Shown here: in pieces, positions 42,276 to 51,553 of the stretch | Layout of the letters: the number at the start of each line of letters is the position of its first letter | Numbering within the stretch: position 1 is the stretch's first letter | NCBI GenBank assembly: GCA_020850835.1 | Contig: JADZDX010000012.1 | Location: forward strand, 1-51,562 | Direction: 5' to 3' | Source: Fimbriimonadaceae bacterium | GTDB lineage: Bacteria > Armatimonadota > Fimbriimonadia > Fimbriimonadales > Fimbriimonadaceae | Length of the DNA: 51,562 bases | The notes under the pieces: model-generated | What the model saw: the letters and a program-made list of their open reading frames with translations, nothing else | Databases searched by the model: none | What the model was told of the DNA's origin: nothing | Translations under genes and position numbers: made by a program

Positions 42276-43337
42276 ATGCAAAGGAACAGAGACGTCGAAG
42301 ACTTCGTAGCTGGGCTTCAAGATCAAGTCTCGCGGCTAATGGTAACGGCAGGGGCCATCGGAACGGCCATCGGCGCCGGGTTCTTGTTCTATTACTTCTT
42401 CACGTTCTCCGCTGCCAATCCCGCCAACGTTTCCCAGGCGCACCAACTGATCGGGTCATTCACCTTATGGGGCGGCATCGCGGCCATGGTCCTCGCTGTC
42501 GGCCTCTCGATCATATGGTGGGGAGAAGATATCCTCAGCATCATTCTTCTTTTGGCCTCTGGCGCCTTGTACCTCTCACCTGTGTACTTGCCGATGATGG
42601 CGGGAAATCAGATATCGCCCGTTGGAGTGGCATCCATGAACGGCCTCCAGCAAATTGGCGGAATGATGGGGATTGTCGCGATATTGGTCACGGTCATTGA
42701 TGTCGGGGGGCGAATGCGGACCCGCCTCACTCACGGATCGAAGGCAGACACCCTGAAATATGGCAAGGGCGTCAAGGAGGAGCCTGATCGTCAGAACGTC
42801 TTTCTTGGCAAGTGTTGGCAACTCCCTTATTGCCGCAAATTTGTACGCGAAAAGTGTCCCATCTACCACGCGAAGCGGACTTGTTGGAAGGAACGCGTGG
42901 GATGCATGTGTGAGGAAAAGGTTATCCAAAACGCCATGACCGGTAATGTCATGATTCCAAAGGATGCGCTTAGCGCGGCGAAGTACATCCCCTACAACGA
43001 CAAGCTCCCGATGGAGTTCAAGATTGAGCGCTGCCGTAGCTGCGTCATTTACAACGAGCACCAACGCCAAAAGTACAAAGTTGTCTTGCCCGCTACGATG
43101 GCCCTGATGGCTGGGATATGGATTGTAGCTCGTGAGCCCATGAAGGATGTCTTGCAGACGGTACTGAATACTTCCGACAAATTTCTGGGCCATGCCACCC
43201 TTGGCGGAAAGAAGAGCGTCACCGATCCTGTACATCTCGCGGCCTTTCGAGAGCTTCTGGTCATTCTCATCATGATCATGATTCTCGCCTACTTGATGAA
43301 ACTCATTGAGTACTTATTGTTTAAACTCAAAGTGTGA
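42276..43337 (+). CDS. Polytopic membrane protein with a two-CW-like cysteine domain
   Basis: The 353-residue protein has about four N-terminal helices (about 21-44, 58-82, 86-106, 123-143), a cytosolic domain of about 120 residues and two C-terminal helices (about 268-287 and 325-350). The domain has Cys180-Trp181, Cys186, Cys194-Pro, Cys203-Trp204, Cys210 and Cys212, the spacing of two-CW domains, and a later pair Cys253/Cys256 (CRSC). This suggests a bound metal or iron-sulfur cluster. It lies between efp and purE with minimal gaps. Function unknown. Confidence 0.85.
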   Translation: MQRNRDVEDFVAGLQDQVSRLMVTAGAIGTAIGAGFLFYYFFTFSAANPANVSQAHQLIGSFTLWGGIAAMVLAVGLSIIWWGEDILSIILLLASGALYLSPVYLPMMAGNQISPVGVASMNGLQQIGGMMGIVAILVTVIDVGGRMRTRLTHGSKADTLKYGKGVKEEPDRQNVFLGKCWQLPYCRKFVREKCPIYHAKRTCWKERVGCMCEEKVIQNAMTGNVMIPKDALSAAKYIPYNDKLPMEFKIERCRSCVIYNEHQRQKYKVVLPATMALMAGIWIVAREPMKDVLQTVLNTSDKFLGHATLGGKKSVTDPVHLAAFRELLVILIMIMILAYLMKLIEYLLFKLKV

Positions 43338-43831
43338 TGGTGCTTGTTGGCGTGATCATGGGGAGCGAAAGCGACTTGCCTACGATGCAGGCGGCGATTG
43401 ACATCCTCGATTCGTTCGGAGTGGCTACCGAAATCGAAGTTGTGAGTGCCCACCGCACGCCCCGGCGAATGGTGGAGTATGCGGAGACGGCACGAGGGCG
43501 CGGCCTCAAAGTGATCATCGCCGGAGCGGGGGGGGCGGCCCACCTACCCGGAATGACCGCCAGCTACACTACATTGCCCGTGATCGGTGTTCCGATCAAC
43601 ACCCGGGCCCTTGAGGGCAAGGACTCCCTCCTCAGCATTCTACAAATGCCGGGAGGTATCCCGGTCGCCACTGTTGCAATTGGGAATGCGCTTAACGCCG
43701 GCCTGCTTGCCGCCCAAATCCTGGCCTTGAGCGACGAGAGCTTGGGGCAAAGGCTCACGGAGTATCGAGGTGGGTTGGAGCAAAAGGTTGCCGAAATGAA
43801 CAGCCGAGTCGCGAGGCGCTCCGACCAATGA
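43337..43831 (+). CDS. purE: N5-carboxyaminoimidazole ribonucleotide mutase
   Basis: PurE class I converts N5-CAIR to CAIR in purine synthesis. The product of about 164 residues has [36 protein letters not shown] and [15 protein letters not shown], all family motifs. ATG 43337 overlaps the previous stop; GTG 43334 is an alternative. purK is not adjacent. It overlaps the next gene by four bases. Confidence 0.97.
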   Translation: MVLVGVIMGSESDLPTMQAAIDILDSFGVATEIEVVSAHRTPRRMVEYAETARGRGLKVIIAGAGGAAHLPGMTASYTTLPVIGVPINTRALEGKDSLLSILQMPGGIPVATVAIGNALNAGLLAAQILALSDESLGQRLTEYRGGLEQKVAEMNSRVARRSDQ

Positions 43832-45765
43832 AGTTTATTGTCGAGCGACTGCAATTTATCCTGACGACGCTTTGCGGCCTGTTCCTCGGCATCATGTTTC
43901 TCAGCATGATTCCCGGCTGGTCAATCGGCCCTCCGGGGCAATGGGCCATCCCAAGTGTCGTTTGCGGCGCCTACTACGCGATTGGGGCGGCTTGGCGATC
44001 ACTAAGACAGAAGAGCCTTGATGTCAATACCCTGATGCTCATTGCCGCGGTTGGCTCCGTCGCGGTGGGTCGAATCGAAGACGCGGCCGTGTTGCTCTTC
44101 TTATTCAGCTTGGGCAGTGCCCTAGAATCCATGACCATGGGCAAAACCCAAAGCGCGATTGAGGCTTTGGTTCGCTTGAGGCCCGACCAAGCGATCCTCG
44201 TCGCCTCTGGTGGGGATCGAGAGGTTAAAGTGGAGGACCTGAAGGTCGGCGATCAAGTTCGGGTGCTACCGTTTGAGCCGATTCCGACAGATGGGCAGTT
44301 GGTCACCACCAGTGCGGGGATTGATGAGTCAGCCCTGACCGGTGAGAGCGAAGCGGTTGCCAAGTCAGCCGGTGACGACTTGATGGCAGGGACGCAGAAC
44401 CTAGACTCAATGCTAGTCATGGAAGTCACTCGTCCGGTCGGCGATTCCAGCCTCGACAAGATTGTTGCCCTCGTCAAAGAGGCTCAGGAAAATCAGGCGT
44501 CGGGTGAGCGCATTAGTGCTTGGCTCGGGCAGACGTATACGGTGTTCGTGATCATAGCCTTCCTTGTTTCGTTCGGCATCAGGGCGGGTCTCGGACACCC
44601 GATACAAGAAGCATTTTATGCATCACTTGTCTTGCTTGTCGCCCTCTCTCCCTGTGCCCTAGTCATAAGTTCTCCGGCCGCCGCCCTGTCTGCATTAGCC
44701 TTTGCGGCCCAGAGGGGGGCTCTGATCAGGGGCGGGCAGGTACTTGAGAAAGCGGGCCATGTCACGTTGGTGGCCATGGACAAGACCGGAACTCTTACGC
44801 AGGGCCGTCCGCAAGTAGGAGAGGTTTGCGTAGGCTCACCAGTTATGGTATCAGCTGGAGGCCCGAGTTGTGCTGGAATTCTTTGCTGGCACCCAAGTGA
44901 AGAGTTGAAGGGAGACTCGCGGCAAGCACTGAGGCTTGCCGCTGCAGCCGAAGCCCACAGCACCCATCCAATTGCCGAGGCCATCGTTGGCCAAGCCCGA
45001 ACCTTGGGGCTTGATATTCCAGAAGCCACAAGCCACCAAGCTCACGCAGGATTGGGGGTTGAAACTCAGATCGAAGGCAAGACGGTCCGGATAGGGCAAT
45101 TGAAGTTTTTTGAGTCCGACGAAATGCCGCTTGATTTTGAAGACCATGTAAATGAAATCCGCGACCGGGGCATGACCGCCGCCTTGATGAACGCGGATGG
45201 CCAGTGGGCAGCAATCGGACTGCGAGATGCCGTACGACCAGGATCGCGGCAATTGATATCCGACCTCCGTGCGATAGGCTTGAACAAGCTCACTATGCTA
45301 ACGGGCGATAATGAGGGGACCGCACAAGCCGTCGCCCAACAAGTGGGTATCACCGACGTCCGGAGCGGACTAATGCCCCAGGACAAGCTCCGTTTTGCCG
45401 AGGAGTGGAAGGCCGAAGGTGAGCATGTCTTGATGGTCGGTGATGGGGTCAATGACGCACCAGCCCTTACCGCGGCAGACATAGGAATTGCGATGGGAAG
45501 CCTGGGTAGCGAGGCCGCCTTGCGAGCCGCCGATATAGTATTAGTCCAAGATCGCATCCAGTTCATACCAACGATCATCAAGCTCGGTCGAATGACGAAT
45601 GCGATCATTCGAGCAAACTTAATTTTTGCCGCAGGGATCGTGATTGCCTTGGCGCTTGCATCCTTTGTTATCGAGCTCCCATTGCCCATTGCCGTAGTTG
45701 GGCATGAAGGCTCCACGGTATTGGTTATCTTGAACGGGCTTCGACTCCTAAGGGGCCCGAAATAG
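43828..45765 (+). CDS. P1B-4 type heavy-metal ATPase (Co/Fe/Zn export type)
   Basis: The 645-residue pump has the actuator TGES (about residue 171), the transport-site motif SPC (274-276), phosphorylated Asp318 in DKTGTLT, the HP motif (STHPIAEA), [10 protein letters not shown] and a final-helix HEGST motif. SPC plus HEG(S/G)T and a missing N-terminal metal-binding domain are marks of subgroup P1B-4, whose members export Co(II), Fe(II) or Zn(II). ATGA overlap with purE shows co-translation. The true metal cannot be read from sequence. Confidence 0.92.
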   Translation: MKFIVERLQFILTTLCGLFLGIMFLSMIPGWSIGPPGQWAIPSVVCGAYYAIGAAWRSLRQKSLDVNTLMLIAAVGSVAVGRIEDAAVLLFLFSLGSALESMTMGKTQSAIEALVRLRPDQAILVASGGDREVKVEDLKVGDQVRVLPFEPIPTDGQLVTTSAGIDESALTGESEAVAKSAGDDLMAGTQNLDSMLVMEVTRPVGDSSLDKIVALVKEAQENQASGERISAWLGQTYTVFVIIAFLVSFGIRAGLGHPIQEAFYASLVLLVALSPCALVISSPAAALSALAFAAQRGALIRGGQVLEKAGHVTLVAMDKTGTLTQGRPQVGEVCVGSPVMVSAGGPSCAGILCWHPSEELKGDSRQALRLAAAAEAHSTHPIAEAIVGQARTLGLDIPEATSHQAHAGLGVETQIEGKTVRIGQLKFFESDEMPLDFEDHVNEIRDRGMTAALMNADGQWAAIGLRDAVRPGSRQLISDLRAIGLNKLTMLTGDNEGTAQAVAQQVGITDVRSGLMPQDKLRFAEEWKAEGEHVLMVGDGVNDAPALTAADIGIAMGSLGSEAALRAADIVLVQDRIQFIPTIIKLGRMTNAIIRANLIFAAGIVIALALASFVIELPLPIAVVGHEGSTVLVILNGLRLLRGPK

Positions 45766-45826
45766 CGAGAGAATTAGCACAATAAAGCTTAAGTAACTCG
45801 GTAGGTTCGCCGAATATTAATCCCAT

Positions 45827-47185
45827 ATGAATCCTGCACAGCAGATTTCTCGAGGGGACTTGACATCGTGCTCATCCGCCTCATTTGAGCAACTTCATGC
45901 CAAGGTAAAGAACCGAAGGGCAATCGTGGGCGTCGTTGGCCTTGGATACGTCGGCCTACCATTTGCGGTGCAAGTTGCAAGGTCAGGATTCGACACTGTT
46001 GGGCTCGACATCTCCCGTGAGAAGACGATTGCTGTAAATCAGGGCGAAAGCTACATCGGCGACGTCTCGAACTCAGACTTGCAGCAAGCAATCCAGGATC
46101 ATGGACTTTTCGCCACCGACCACTTTGGCGCCCTTGCGGACTGCGATATCATTGTCGTCGCCGTTCCGACGCCCCTAACCAAAAACCTTACACCCGATCT
46201 CCTGGCCATCGAAGCGGCAACCCGTGAGATTGCAAACAACCTGCGACCTGGGCAACTCGTAACCCTAGAGTCCACCACATTCCCCGGCACCACAGAGGAG
46301 GTCATGCAAACTATTCTAGAGAGCACCGGGCTTCGAGTCGAGCAAGACTTCTTCCTGGCCCACTCACCTGAACGGGTCGACCCTGGGAACCACCAGTTCA
46401 ACACAAAGAACACTAATAAGGTCGTTGGTGGTGTAGGGCCGTTGTCTGGTGAACTTGCTGCCCTCTTCTACTCCAGCACGGTTGACCACACCGTCAGCGT
46501 GAGTAGTGCCCGTGCTGCCGAACTCGTGAAGGTCTACGAGAACATTTTCCGATCGGTCAACGTTGCCCTCGTCAATGAGCTTGCCCAGCTATGCGACAGG
46601 ATGGATATCAATGTGTGGGAAGTTCTGGATGCCGCATTCACCAAACCGTTCGGCATTATGCCGTTCTACCCTGGTCCAGGCGTCGGTGGGCACTGCATCC
46701 CGCTGGACCCTCATTACCTTGAGTTCAAGGCCCGGGAATACAATTTCCAAACGCGTTTTGTAACTTTGGCAGGGGAAATCAATCGCTCCATGCCGAAGTT
46801 TGTTGTTGACAAGGTCGTTCGCCTTCTCAGCCATGAAGGCGTAGCCCTGTCTAAGGCGAGAGTACTTGTCCTGGGCGTTGCCTACAAACCCGACATTGAT
46901 GACTCACGTGAGTCGCCAGCGATACATATTCTTCGGCTTTTACAAGATTCGGGAGCCGAAATCTTTTACCACGATCCCTATGTGCGAGGGGTTGACGAGG
47001 AGGGTGTCACGATGTTATCGTCTGACCTCAGTGCTGATCTGTTGAGTTCGTGCGACCTCGTCATCGGCGCAACTGCCCATGCATGCACCGATATTGCATG
47101 GGTTGTGGAGCATTCGCGCCAATTCCTTGACACCCGGAATATGACCCGCCACTTAGGATCGCGCTCCAACGTCACCCTCCTGTGA
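45827..47185 (+). CDS. Nucleotide sugar dehydrogenase (WbpA/TviB type)
   Basis: The 452-residue enzyme oxidises a UDP-sugar at C6, probably UDP-GlcNAc, for polysaccharide or LPS synthesis. It has the NAD loop GLGYVG (38-43), ESTTFPGTTEE, AELVKVYENIFRSVNVALVNE, catalytic Cys290 in GVGGHCIPLDPHYL, and VLGVAYKPDIDDSRESPA. These wordings are those of the UDP-N-acetylglucosamine/ManNAc dehydrogenase group rather than UDP-glucose dehydrogenase. Its 3' end overlaps the convergent membrane protein gene by 33 bases. Confidence 0.92.
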   Translation: MNPAQQISRGDLTSCSSASFEQLHAKVKNRRAIVGVVGLGYVGLPFAVQVARSGFDTVGLDISREKTIAVNQGESYIGDVSNSDLQQAIQDHGLFATDHFGALADCDIIVVAVPTPLTKNLTPDLLAIEAATREIANNLRPGQLVTLESTTFPGTTEEVMQTILESTGLRVEQDFFLAHSPERVDPGNHQFNTKNTNKVVGGVGPLSGELAALFYSSTVDHTVSVSSARAAELVKVYENIFRSVNVALVNELAQLCDRMDINVWEVLDAAFTKPFGIMPFYPGPGVGGHCIPLDPHYLEFKAREYNFQTRFVTLAGEINRSMPKFVVDKVVRLLSHEGVALSKARVLVLGVAYKPDIDDSRESPAIHILRLLQDSGAEIFYHDPYVRGVDEEGVTMLSSDLSADLLSSCDLVIGATAHACTDIAWVVEHSRQFLDTRNMTRHLGSRSNVTLL

Positions 47186-48463
47186 TTCGGGGCTCTCGGA
47201 AAGCAATAGGCGCACCCGCGTAATGCGTTGACGCGCCATGTTTTCGACCATGAGGGTTCCGATCTCTATCTCAACGGAATCGCCCAGTTTTGGCATTCGC
47301 TCAAGGGAGTTGATCAGTAGTGTAGCAAGCGTCTCGGTGTTTTCATCTTCGGCCGGATCTACGTCAAGGAAGTCCAGAAGCTCATCGAAACGCACATCGG
47401 CCCGAGCAGATATTCGGTTTGGGGCCACCCGCTCGATGGGGGGCCGGTCGCTCTCGAGTTGATCCTCCATGTCACCAAATATCTCTTCGATAACATCCTC
47501 GAGCGTAATGAGGCCGCTCGTCCCGCCATATTCATCAACGACTAACACCAGTTGGGTTCGCGCCTCCCGCATCAGATCAACAATCTTGTTCAAAGTCAGA
47601 TTTTCTGGTACGAACTCAATGGGGCGAGCTAAGGGCTCCAGGGAGAAGTCTTCTGTCGCAGAACGAATAAGATCTTGAAGGTACAGCACGCCGACTGGCT
47701 CATCCACATCCCCACGGCAAATGAGGACGCGGCTGTGCGGAATCTTGGCGCATGCTTCGAACGCCTCGGCTCTACCCAAACCCACGTCCAGCCACTTGAT
47801 GTCGAGCCGGTGGATCATGATGTCCGCCGCGTCAAGCTTGTCGAAGCGGAGGGCCTTTGAAACCACGCTGGCGTGGGTCTCCTCCAACATTCCTTCCATG
47901 TCCGCTGCTCGCACAAGCATCGCCAGTTCCTCCCGCGAGATGCTTGTGTCCTTGAGCATATTGATCTCAATCCCCAACGGCTTCACGATCCAAGATGCTA
48001 GCCCCTGAGCCAGGGCTGCAATCGGCCCCAGCAGGGTGACAATAAATCGTAGAGTGCCGATCAACGAGAATGCAAGCCGTTCCGGGTACTTGAGGCTCAC
48101 ATATTTGGGAACTAGCTCACCGACCACGACCAGCACAAATGTGACCAGCACCAGCGACACAACGAAACTAACTGACTTGGGGAGCGTCGGGCCGATCAGA
48201 TTTTCAATCCCCCTCGAAACTTGTGGTTCCGTCAAGGAACCCATAGCTAACCCACAAAGAGTAATTCCAACCTGAATGCCGGCAACATACCGAGCGGTAT
48301 CGTCAAGGGCCGAGACAAGGAGTTTGGCTGATTTTGAGCCCTGCTGAGCGAGGGCCACAACGCGGCTTCGGCGACTCGCAACCAGTGTGTACTCAGCGGC
48401 CACGAAAAAGGCAGTCAGGATGATCAATAGGACGCTCAACAGAGCGGCGGCAGTTGGTGACAT
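47153..48463 (-). CDS. CNNM/CorC-HlyC family membrane protein with CBS domains
   Basis: The 436-residue protein has an N-terminal CNNM membrane domain (about 1-140; FFVAAEYTLVASRRSRV), a CBS pair (about 200-320; DIMIHRLDIKWLDV; LVLVVDEYGGTSGLITLEDVIEEIFGD) and a CorC/HlyC transporter-associated domain (about 335-425). Relatives take part in Mg/Co efflux or transport. I chose ATG 48463, because the longer frame to 48505 would overlap the divergent gene's coding sequence. Its 3' end overlaps the nucleotide sugar dehydrogenase. Confidence 0.92.
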   Translation of the reverse strand: MSPTAAALLSVLLIILTAFFVAAEYTLVASRRSRVVALAQQGSKSAKLLVSALDDTARYVAGIQVGITLCGLAMGSLTEPQVSRGIENLIGPTLPKSVSFVVSLVLVTFVLVVVGELVPKYVSLKYPERLAFSLIGTLRFIVTLLGPIAALAQGLASWIVKPLGIEINMLKDTSISREELAMLVRAADMEGMLEETHASVVSKALRFDKLDAADIMIHRLDIKWLDVGLGRAEAFEACAKIPHSRVLICRGDVDEPVGVLYLQDLIRSATEDFSLEPLARPIEFVPENLTLNKIVDLMREARTQLVLVVDEYGGTSGLITLEDVIEEIFGDMEDQLESDRPPIERVAPNRISARADVRFDELLDFLDVDPAEDENTETLATLLINSLERMPKLGDSVEIEIGTLMVENMARQRITRVRLLLSESPESQEGDVGARS

Positions 48464-48478
48464 AGAGTCGGTTGCGGT

Positions 48479-48485
48479 TATTATG
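48479..48485. promoter_or_regulatory. Shared bidirectional -10 element
   Basis: TATTATG contains TATTAT on the plus strand (48479-48484; eight bases before the GTG at 48493) and CATAAT on the minus strand (48485-48480; 16 bases before the ATG at 48463). The whole divergent gap is 29 bases, so both promoters must overlap. Confidence 0.5.
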
Positions 48486-48492
48486 ACCCCAC

Positions 48493-49710
48493 GTGAAGAA
48501 GCCAACCATCGCAGTCGTAGGAGCAGGAGCAGCGGGAATAATCGCGGCTTGGCGAGCTGCGACGCTCGGGGCGGCCGTCACACTTTATGAGAAGACGCCG
48601 AGGGTTGGCACGAAGATCATGATCTCGGGAGGGGGTAAGTGCAACCTCACTCACGATGGCCCAACGGAAGATGTGCTCCGTGCCTTTCGTCCCAATGAGG
48701 CCCAGTTCTTACGGCCCAGTCTCTACCGATTTGGCGCGATGGATTTCTTAGAAATCGTGACTTCACGCGGATTAGCGACTTACACCCGGCCCGATGGACG
48801 CATTTTCCCGGTTGACCAGAACGCCAAGGATGTTGTGCAGATCCTAGTTGGCCTACTCCAAGACGTTGGGGTGACCGTACGTTTGGAAGAACCAGTCATC
48901 GGATTGGATGCCGCAGGTGTCCGACTAAGCGGCCGGGATGAACCAGCGGACTCGGTCATTGTTGCAACGGGGGGTAGCAGTTACCCTAACAGCGGCACAA
49001 CTGGAGATGGCTGGCGCTGGATCGCCGAGCTCGGGCATTCAATTGTGCCGTTGCGAGCGGCCTTAGCCCCTATTTACTTGCATCGGAACGACATTCCTGG
49101 GCTTGCATTGCGCGACGTGGTTCTGAAGGCTCGAACTACTAAGGAGATCGCCAAGTGGCGCGGAGACCTATTGTTCACACACCAAGGTATCAGCGGCCCC
49201 TGCGCCCTTGGCGTTAGCCGGGACGTGGCCGAGGCGATGGAATCGGCCGCAGTTACACTCAGTATTGATTCTCGGCCAGACGAAACGTTTGAGAGCCTTG
49301 CCGAGCACTTGATTAGGGCTTCCCGCGAAAATCCACACCACCTGGTTGCCTCTCGACTGGACCTTCCCGAACGATTCAGGGAGCGAGTATTGACCTCAGC
49401 CGCGATTCCGATTGACCAGCGCATGAAGGCACTTGAGCGTAAGGCGAGAAATCGTCTGATTGAAAACCTCAAGGGGCTACCCCTTGGGCCGGTCCGAGCC
49501 GTGCCGCTGGAGAAGGGAGAGGTTGTGGCAGGGGGAGTATCCCTGGCTGAGGTTGATCCAAAGACGATGCGAAGCCGCATTGTCCCCAATCTGATCTTGT
49601 GCGGCGAAGTCCTTGACATTGCCGGGCCGGTCGGAGGCTATAACCTGCAGGCTGCTTGGTCTACCGGTTACGTCGCCGGAAACACCGCCGCATCGCAGGG
49701 CGTAGAATGA
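48493..49710 (+). CDS. BaiN/RdsA (HI0933)-family FAD-dependent oxidoreductase
   Basis: The 405-residue flavoprotein starts with the dinucleotide motif GAGAAG (residues 10-15), then the family signature VGTKIMISGGGKCNLTHDG, VATGGSSYPNSGTTGDGW, FTHQGISGPCAL and a C-terminal LCGEVLDIAGPVGGYNLQAAWSTG. The family is known as HI0933-like or BaiN-like reductases; the natural substrate here is unknown. GTG start eight bases after a -10-like TATTAT. A weakly linked gene (YHS protein) follows after 15 bases. Confidence 0.92.
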   Translation: MKKPTIAVVGAGAAGIIAAWRAATLGAAVTLYEKTPRVGTKIMISGGGKCNLTHDGPTEDVLRAFRPNEAQFLRPSLYRFGAMDFLEIVTSRGLATYTRPDGRIFPVDQNAKDVVQILVGLLQDVGVTVRLEEPVIGLDAAGVRLSGRDEPADSVIVATGGSSYPNSGTTGDGWRWIAELGHSIVPLRAALAPIYLHRNDIPGLALRDVVLKARTTKEIAKWRGDLLFTHQGISGPCALGVSRDVAEAMESAAVTLSIDSRPDETFESLAEHLIRASRENPHHLVASRLDLPERFRERVLTSAAIPIDQRMKALERKARNRLIENLKGLPLGPVRAVPLEKGEVVAGGVSLAEVDPKTMRSRIVPNLILCGEVLDIAGPVGGYNLQAAWSTGYVAGNTAASQGVE

Positions 49711-49725
49711 TCTGAGGAAAACCCT

Positions 49726-50304
49726 ATGATGATCCCAGCCATTCTTTCTGCCCTCGTCGTCGCTGCTCCTGCTGACATCGTTTGCCCGATTATGGGTTCA
49801 AAGGTCCCCGCTACCGCCAAATCGTTTGATGATTATGCCGGCGTTCGTTACACATACTGCTGTGGGGGGTGCTCGGAAGACTTTAAGAAGAACCCCACCG
49901 AAGCCCTCGCAAAGGTGATTGCTAAGAAGCAGGTCTCCGGGAAGGCACTTTTTGACCCGATCAGCCGACAGCGGATCGAAGAAAAGAATGCCAAAGCTTC
50001 ATCGGATTACAAGGGCGTCCGATACTTCTTCACCACTACTGCTGAAAAGGCCAAGTTTGATAAGAAGCCAGCTGACTATGCAACTATTCCGGCCAAGGAA
50101 TCCATGACCTGCCCCGTGAGCCACGAGGTCATCGGTGGCTACGCCAACGCAATCGCCTATCGGAACATTGATGGCGTCCGCTACTACATTTGCTGTGCGG
50201 GTTGCGTTCCCGAGTTTGATAAGGATCCAAAGCGCTATACGGCCAAAATCCAAGACACCGTGAAAGTTCCCGGCTTCGCAAACCCGGTCGCCCACGATCA
50301 CTAA
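49726..50304 (+). CDS. Exported YHS-repeat protein, likely metal binding
   Basis: The 192-residue product has a signal peptide (about 1-16) and three YHS/TRASH-like repeats. Repeat 1 has Cys20 and CCGGC (Cys45, Cys46, Cys49), repeat 3 has Cys129 and CCAGC (Cys156, Cys157, Cys160), both followed by an EDF/PEFDKDP-type end. Repeat 2 keeps the frame (FDPISRQRI; GVRYFF; FDKKP) but has no cysteine. It ends in HDH. Such proteins bind copper or similar metals in the periplasm. A GAGGAAA site precedes the ATG. It overlaps the convergent methyltransferase stop. Confidence 0.85.
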   Translation: MMIPAILSALVVAAPADIVCPIMGSKVPATAKSFDDYAGVRYTYCCGGCSEDFKKNPTEALAKVIAKKQVSGKALFDPISRQRIEEKNAKASSDYKGVRYFFTTTAEKAKFDKKPADYATIPAKESMTCPVSHEVIGGYANAIAYRNIDGVRYYICCAGCVPEFDKDPKRYTAKIQDTVKVPGFANPVAHDH

Positions 50305-51395
50305 GGCCGACGTTCGCCGATAACCGCACGGATGCTCTTCCCAACGGTGTAGAGCAGGACGACGAATCGGCGATCACCTTCTCCACGCCATTGCTTTCGA
50401 AGCTTTATGAGGTCAAGCCCGGCTCCCCGTTGCTTGACCTCGGGCGTGGACGAATCCAAACGCCTAAGTTCCTTAGCAACTTGATCCGGCCTACCTACCC
50501 AATGGACTTGGAAGATTGATAACCAAGGATTGGGCTCAATAGCCTTGCCGGTTAGATAGCCATTAGAGTCCCCCAAGCTGGCAAGGCCAAACTGCCCTAG
50601 GCAATGAGCCCGGATTGCGGCTGGTGATGCTTCCGCCAAGAATTCTAGTGGTTCATCGACCTGCATTACTGGCATCATCGGTTCAAGCTTTTCTCCTGAA
50701 TCGAGTTGAACGGCTTGTATCTGGGGTTTTGCTCCGAAGACGATCAAGGCTTCTCGACACTCACCGGCAAACTCAACAAACTGAATCTGGGTATCAAACT
50801 GGCCGAGATCGTCGTCCGAGAGCATCGGTGAAAGTTTCATTGCGGCACGCCGCATGGACCGGAAGCGGGCGGCCAAAACAACGGGATCGGGCGAAAATGA
50901 GCGCAGCTGGAGCGTTCGCTGGCCCTGGATCCGACGGGAAGGATCAGCGAATGCCGCGCTAACCGGATGGTTGAATTCGAGCGAGTTCCCAACCTGGATT
51001 TCCGCGGCAAGTCTGTGTACTTTCAGATTGTGCCTTGCATAGGCTGCCCGTTCGTCGGTTAGCTCGCAGCCAACGGCAGGCCCCCTCGCCGCAAGCGCAA
51101 TCAAGTCGCCGCCAATACCGGTCGTGAGGTCGGCAACTAACTCGCCTGCTTCAAAGAGCGAGGCATGATATGCAGCTAATCGTTCGTGGGAGGCCTGCTC
51201 CAGAGCCTCACGAGAAAACAGCATCTCCATTGCCTTGGCGAACTTAGACTGGCCTTTCTCGCGGTATTCCCACTGGCTGAAGGCCCATGCGGCAACATCG
51301 GAACCAAAACGTTCGCCGATCTTCGTTAGGTTCGCGGCCGAAGCCTCCAGTCCCTGGGTAGCCGAAAGGGCGTCAAAGTGAGCATCGCTTAGCAC
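50301..51395 (-). CDS. Class I SAM-dependent methyltransferase with THUMP-like domain
   Basis: The 364-residue protein has a helical N-terminal part, the SAM motif VADLTTGIGGDLIAL (Asp89), VGCELTDERAAYARHNLK, and DPSRR (151-155) where the related family has DPARR. The C-terminal region (KSIRAVIGERRP at the end, PWLSIFQVHWVG) matches the THUMP-like domain group. The substrate is unknown, an RNA base being likely by analogy. GTG start at 51395; AGG lies directly before it, which is a poor spacing. Confidence 0.88.
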   Translation of the reverse strand: MLSDAHFDALSATQGLEASAANLTKIGERFGSDVAAWAFSQWEYREKGQSKFAKAMEMLFSREALEQASHERLAAYHASLFEAGELVADLTTGIGGDLIALAARGPAVGCELTDERAAYARHNLKVHRLAAEIQVGNSLEFNHPVSAAFADPSRRIQGQRTLQLRSFSPDPVVLAARFRSMRRAAMKLSPMLSDDDLGQFDTQIQFVEFAGECREALIVFGAKPQIQAVQLDSGEKLEPMMPVMQVDEPLEFLAEASPAAIRAHCLGQFGLASLGDSNGYLTGKAIEPNPWLSIFQVHWVGRPDQVAKELRRLDSSTPEVKQRGAGLDLIKLRKQWRGEGDRRFVVLLYTVGKSIRAVIGERRP

Positions 51396-51404
51396 CTGTT
51401 AATT

Positions 51405-51433
51405 TTGACGGCGTTTCTCAATCCCCGTATATC
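51405..51433 (+). promoter_or_regulatory. Sigma-70-like promoter reading off the right edge
   Basis: TTGACG (51405-51410) and TATATC (51428-51433) are separated by exactly 17 bases. This is the best -35/-10 pair I found in the window. A transcript would start near 51440 and have a leader of about 115 bases before ATG 51554. Confidence 0.5.
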
Positions 51434-51439
51434 GTCTAG

Positions 51440-51553
51440 TGTCATCCCCCGTATCGCTACGGAATCCCATGGGTGGCAAAGCCATCGGGTCTGCCAAGAA
51501 AGTGGCCAAGGGGATTTGGCCAGTCCATTCATGGAGGAGTCACAGAGATAACA
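51440..51553 (+). other. Structured 5' leader, possible riboswitch
   Basis: The leader can form CCGTA-TCGC-TACGG (51455-51468 region), GCCA-AGAAAG-TGGC and GGCCAA-GGGGAT-TTGGCC hairpins before a GGAGGAG (about 51534). The segment GGCAAAGCCATCGGGTCT resembles the core of c-di-GMP-I (GEMM) riboswitches, which often read GCAAAGC..CGGG.CT, but the 5' stem and the 3' GGGTTGCC part are not clearly present. Confidence 0.3.

Noticed and set aside
42576-43235. 219-codon minus-strand frame
   Set aside because: Antisense to the two-CW membrane protein, which has helices and ordered cysteines; the antisense product shows no domain.
45066-45716. 216-codon minus-strand frame
   Set aside because: Antisense to the ATP-binding half of the P1B ATPase; shadow.
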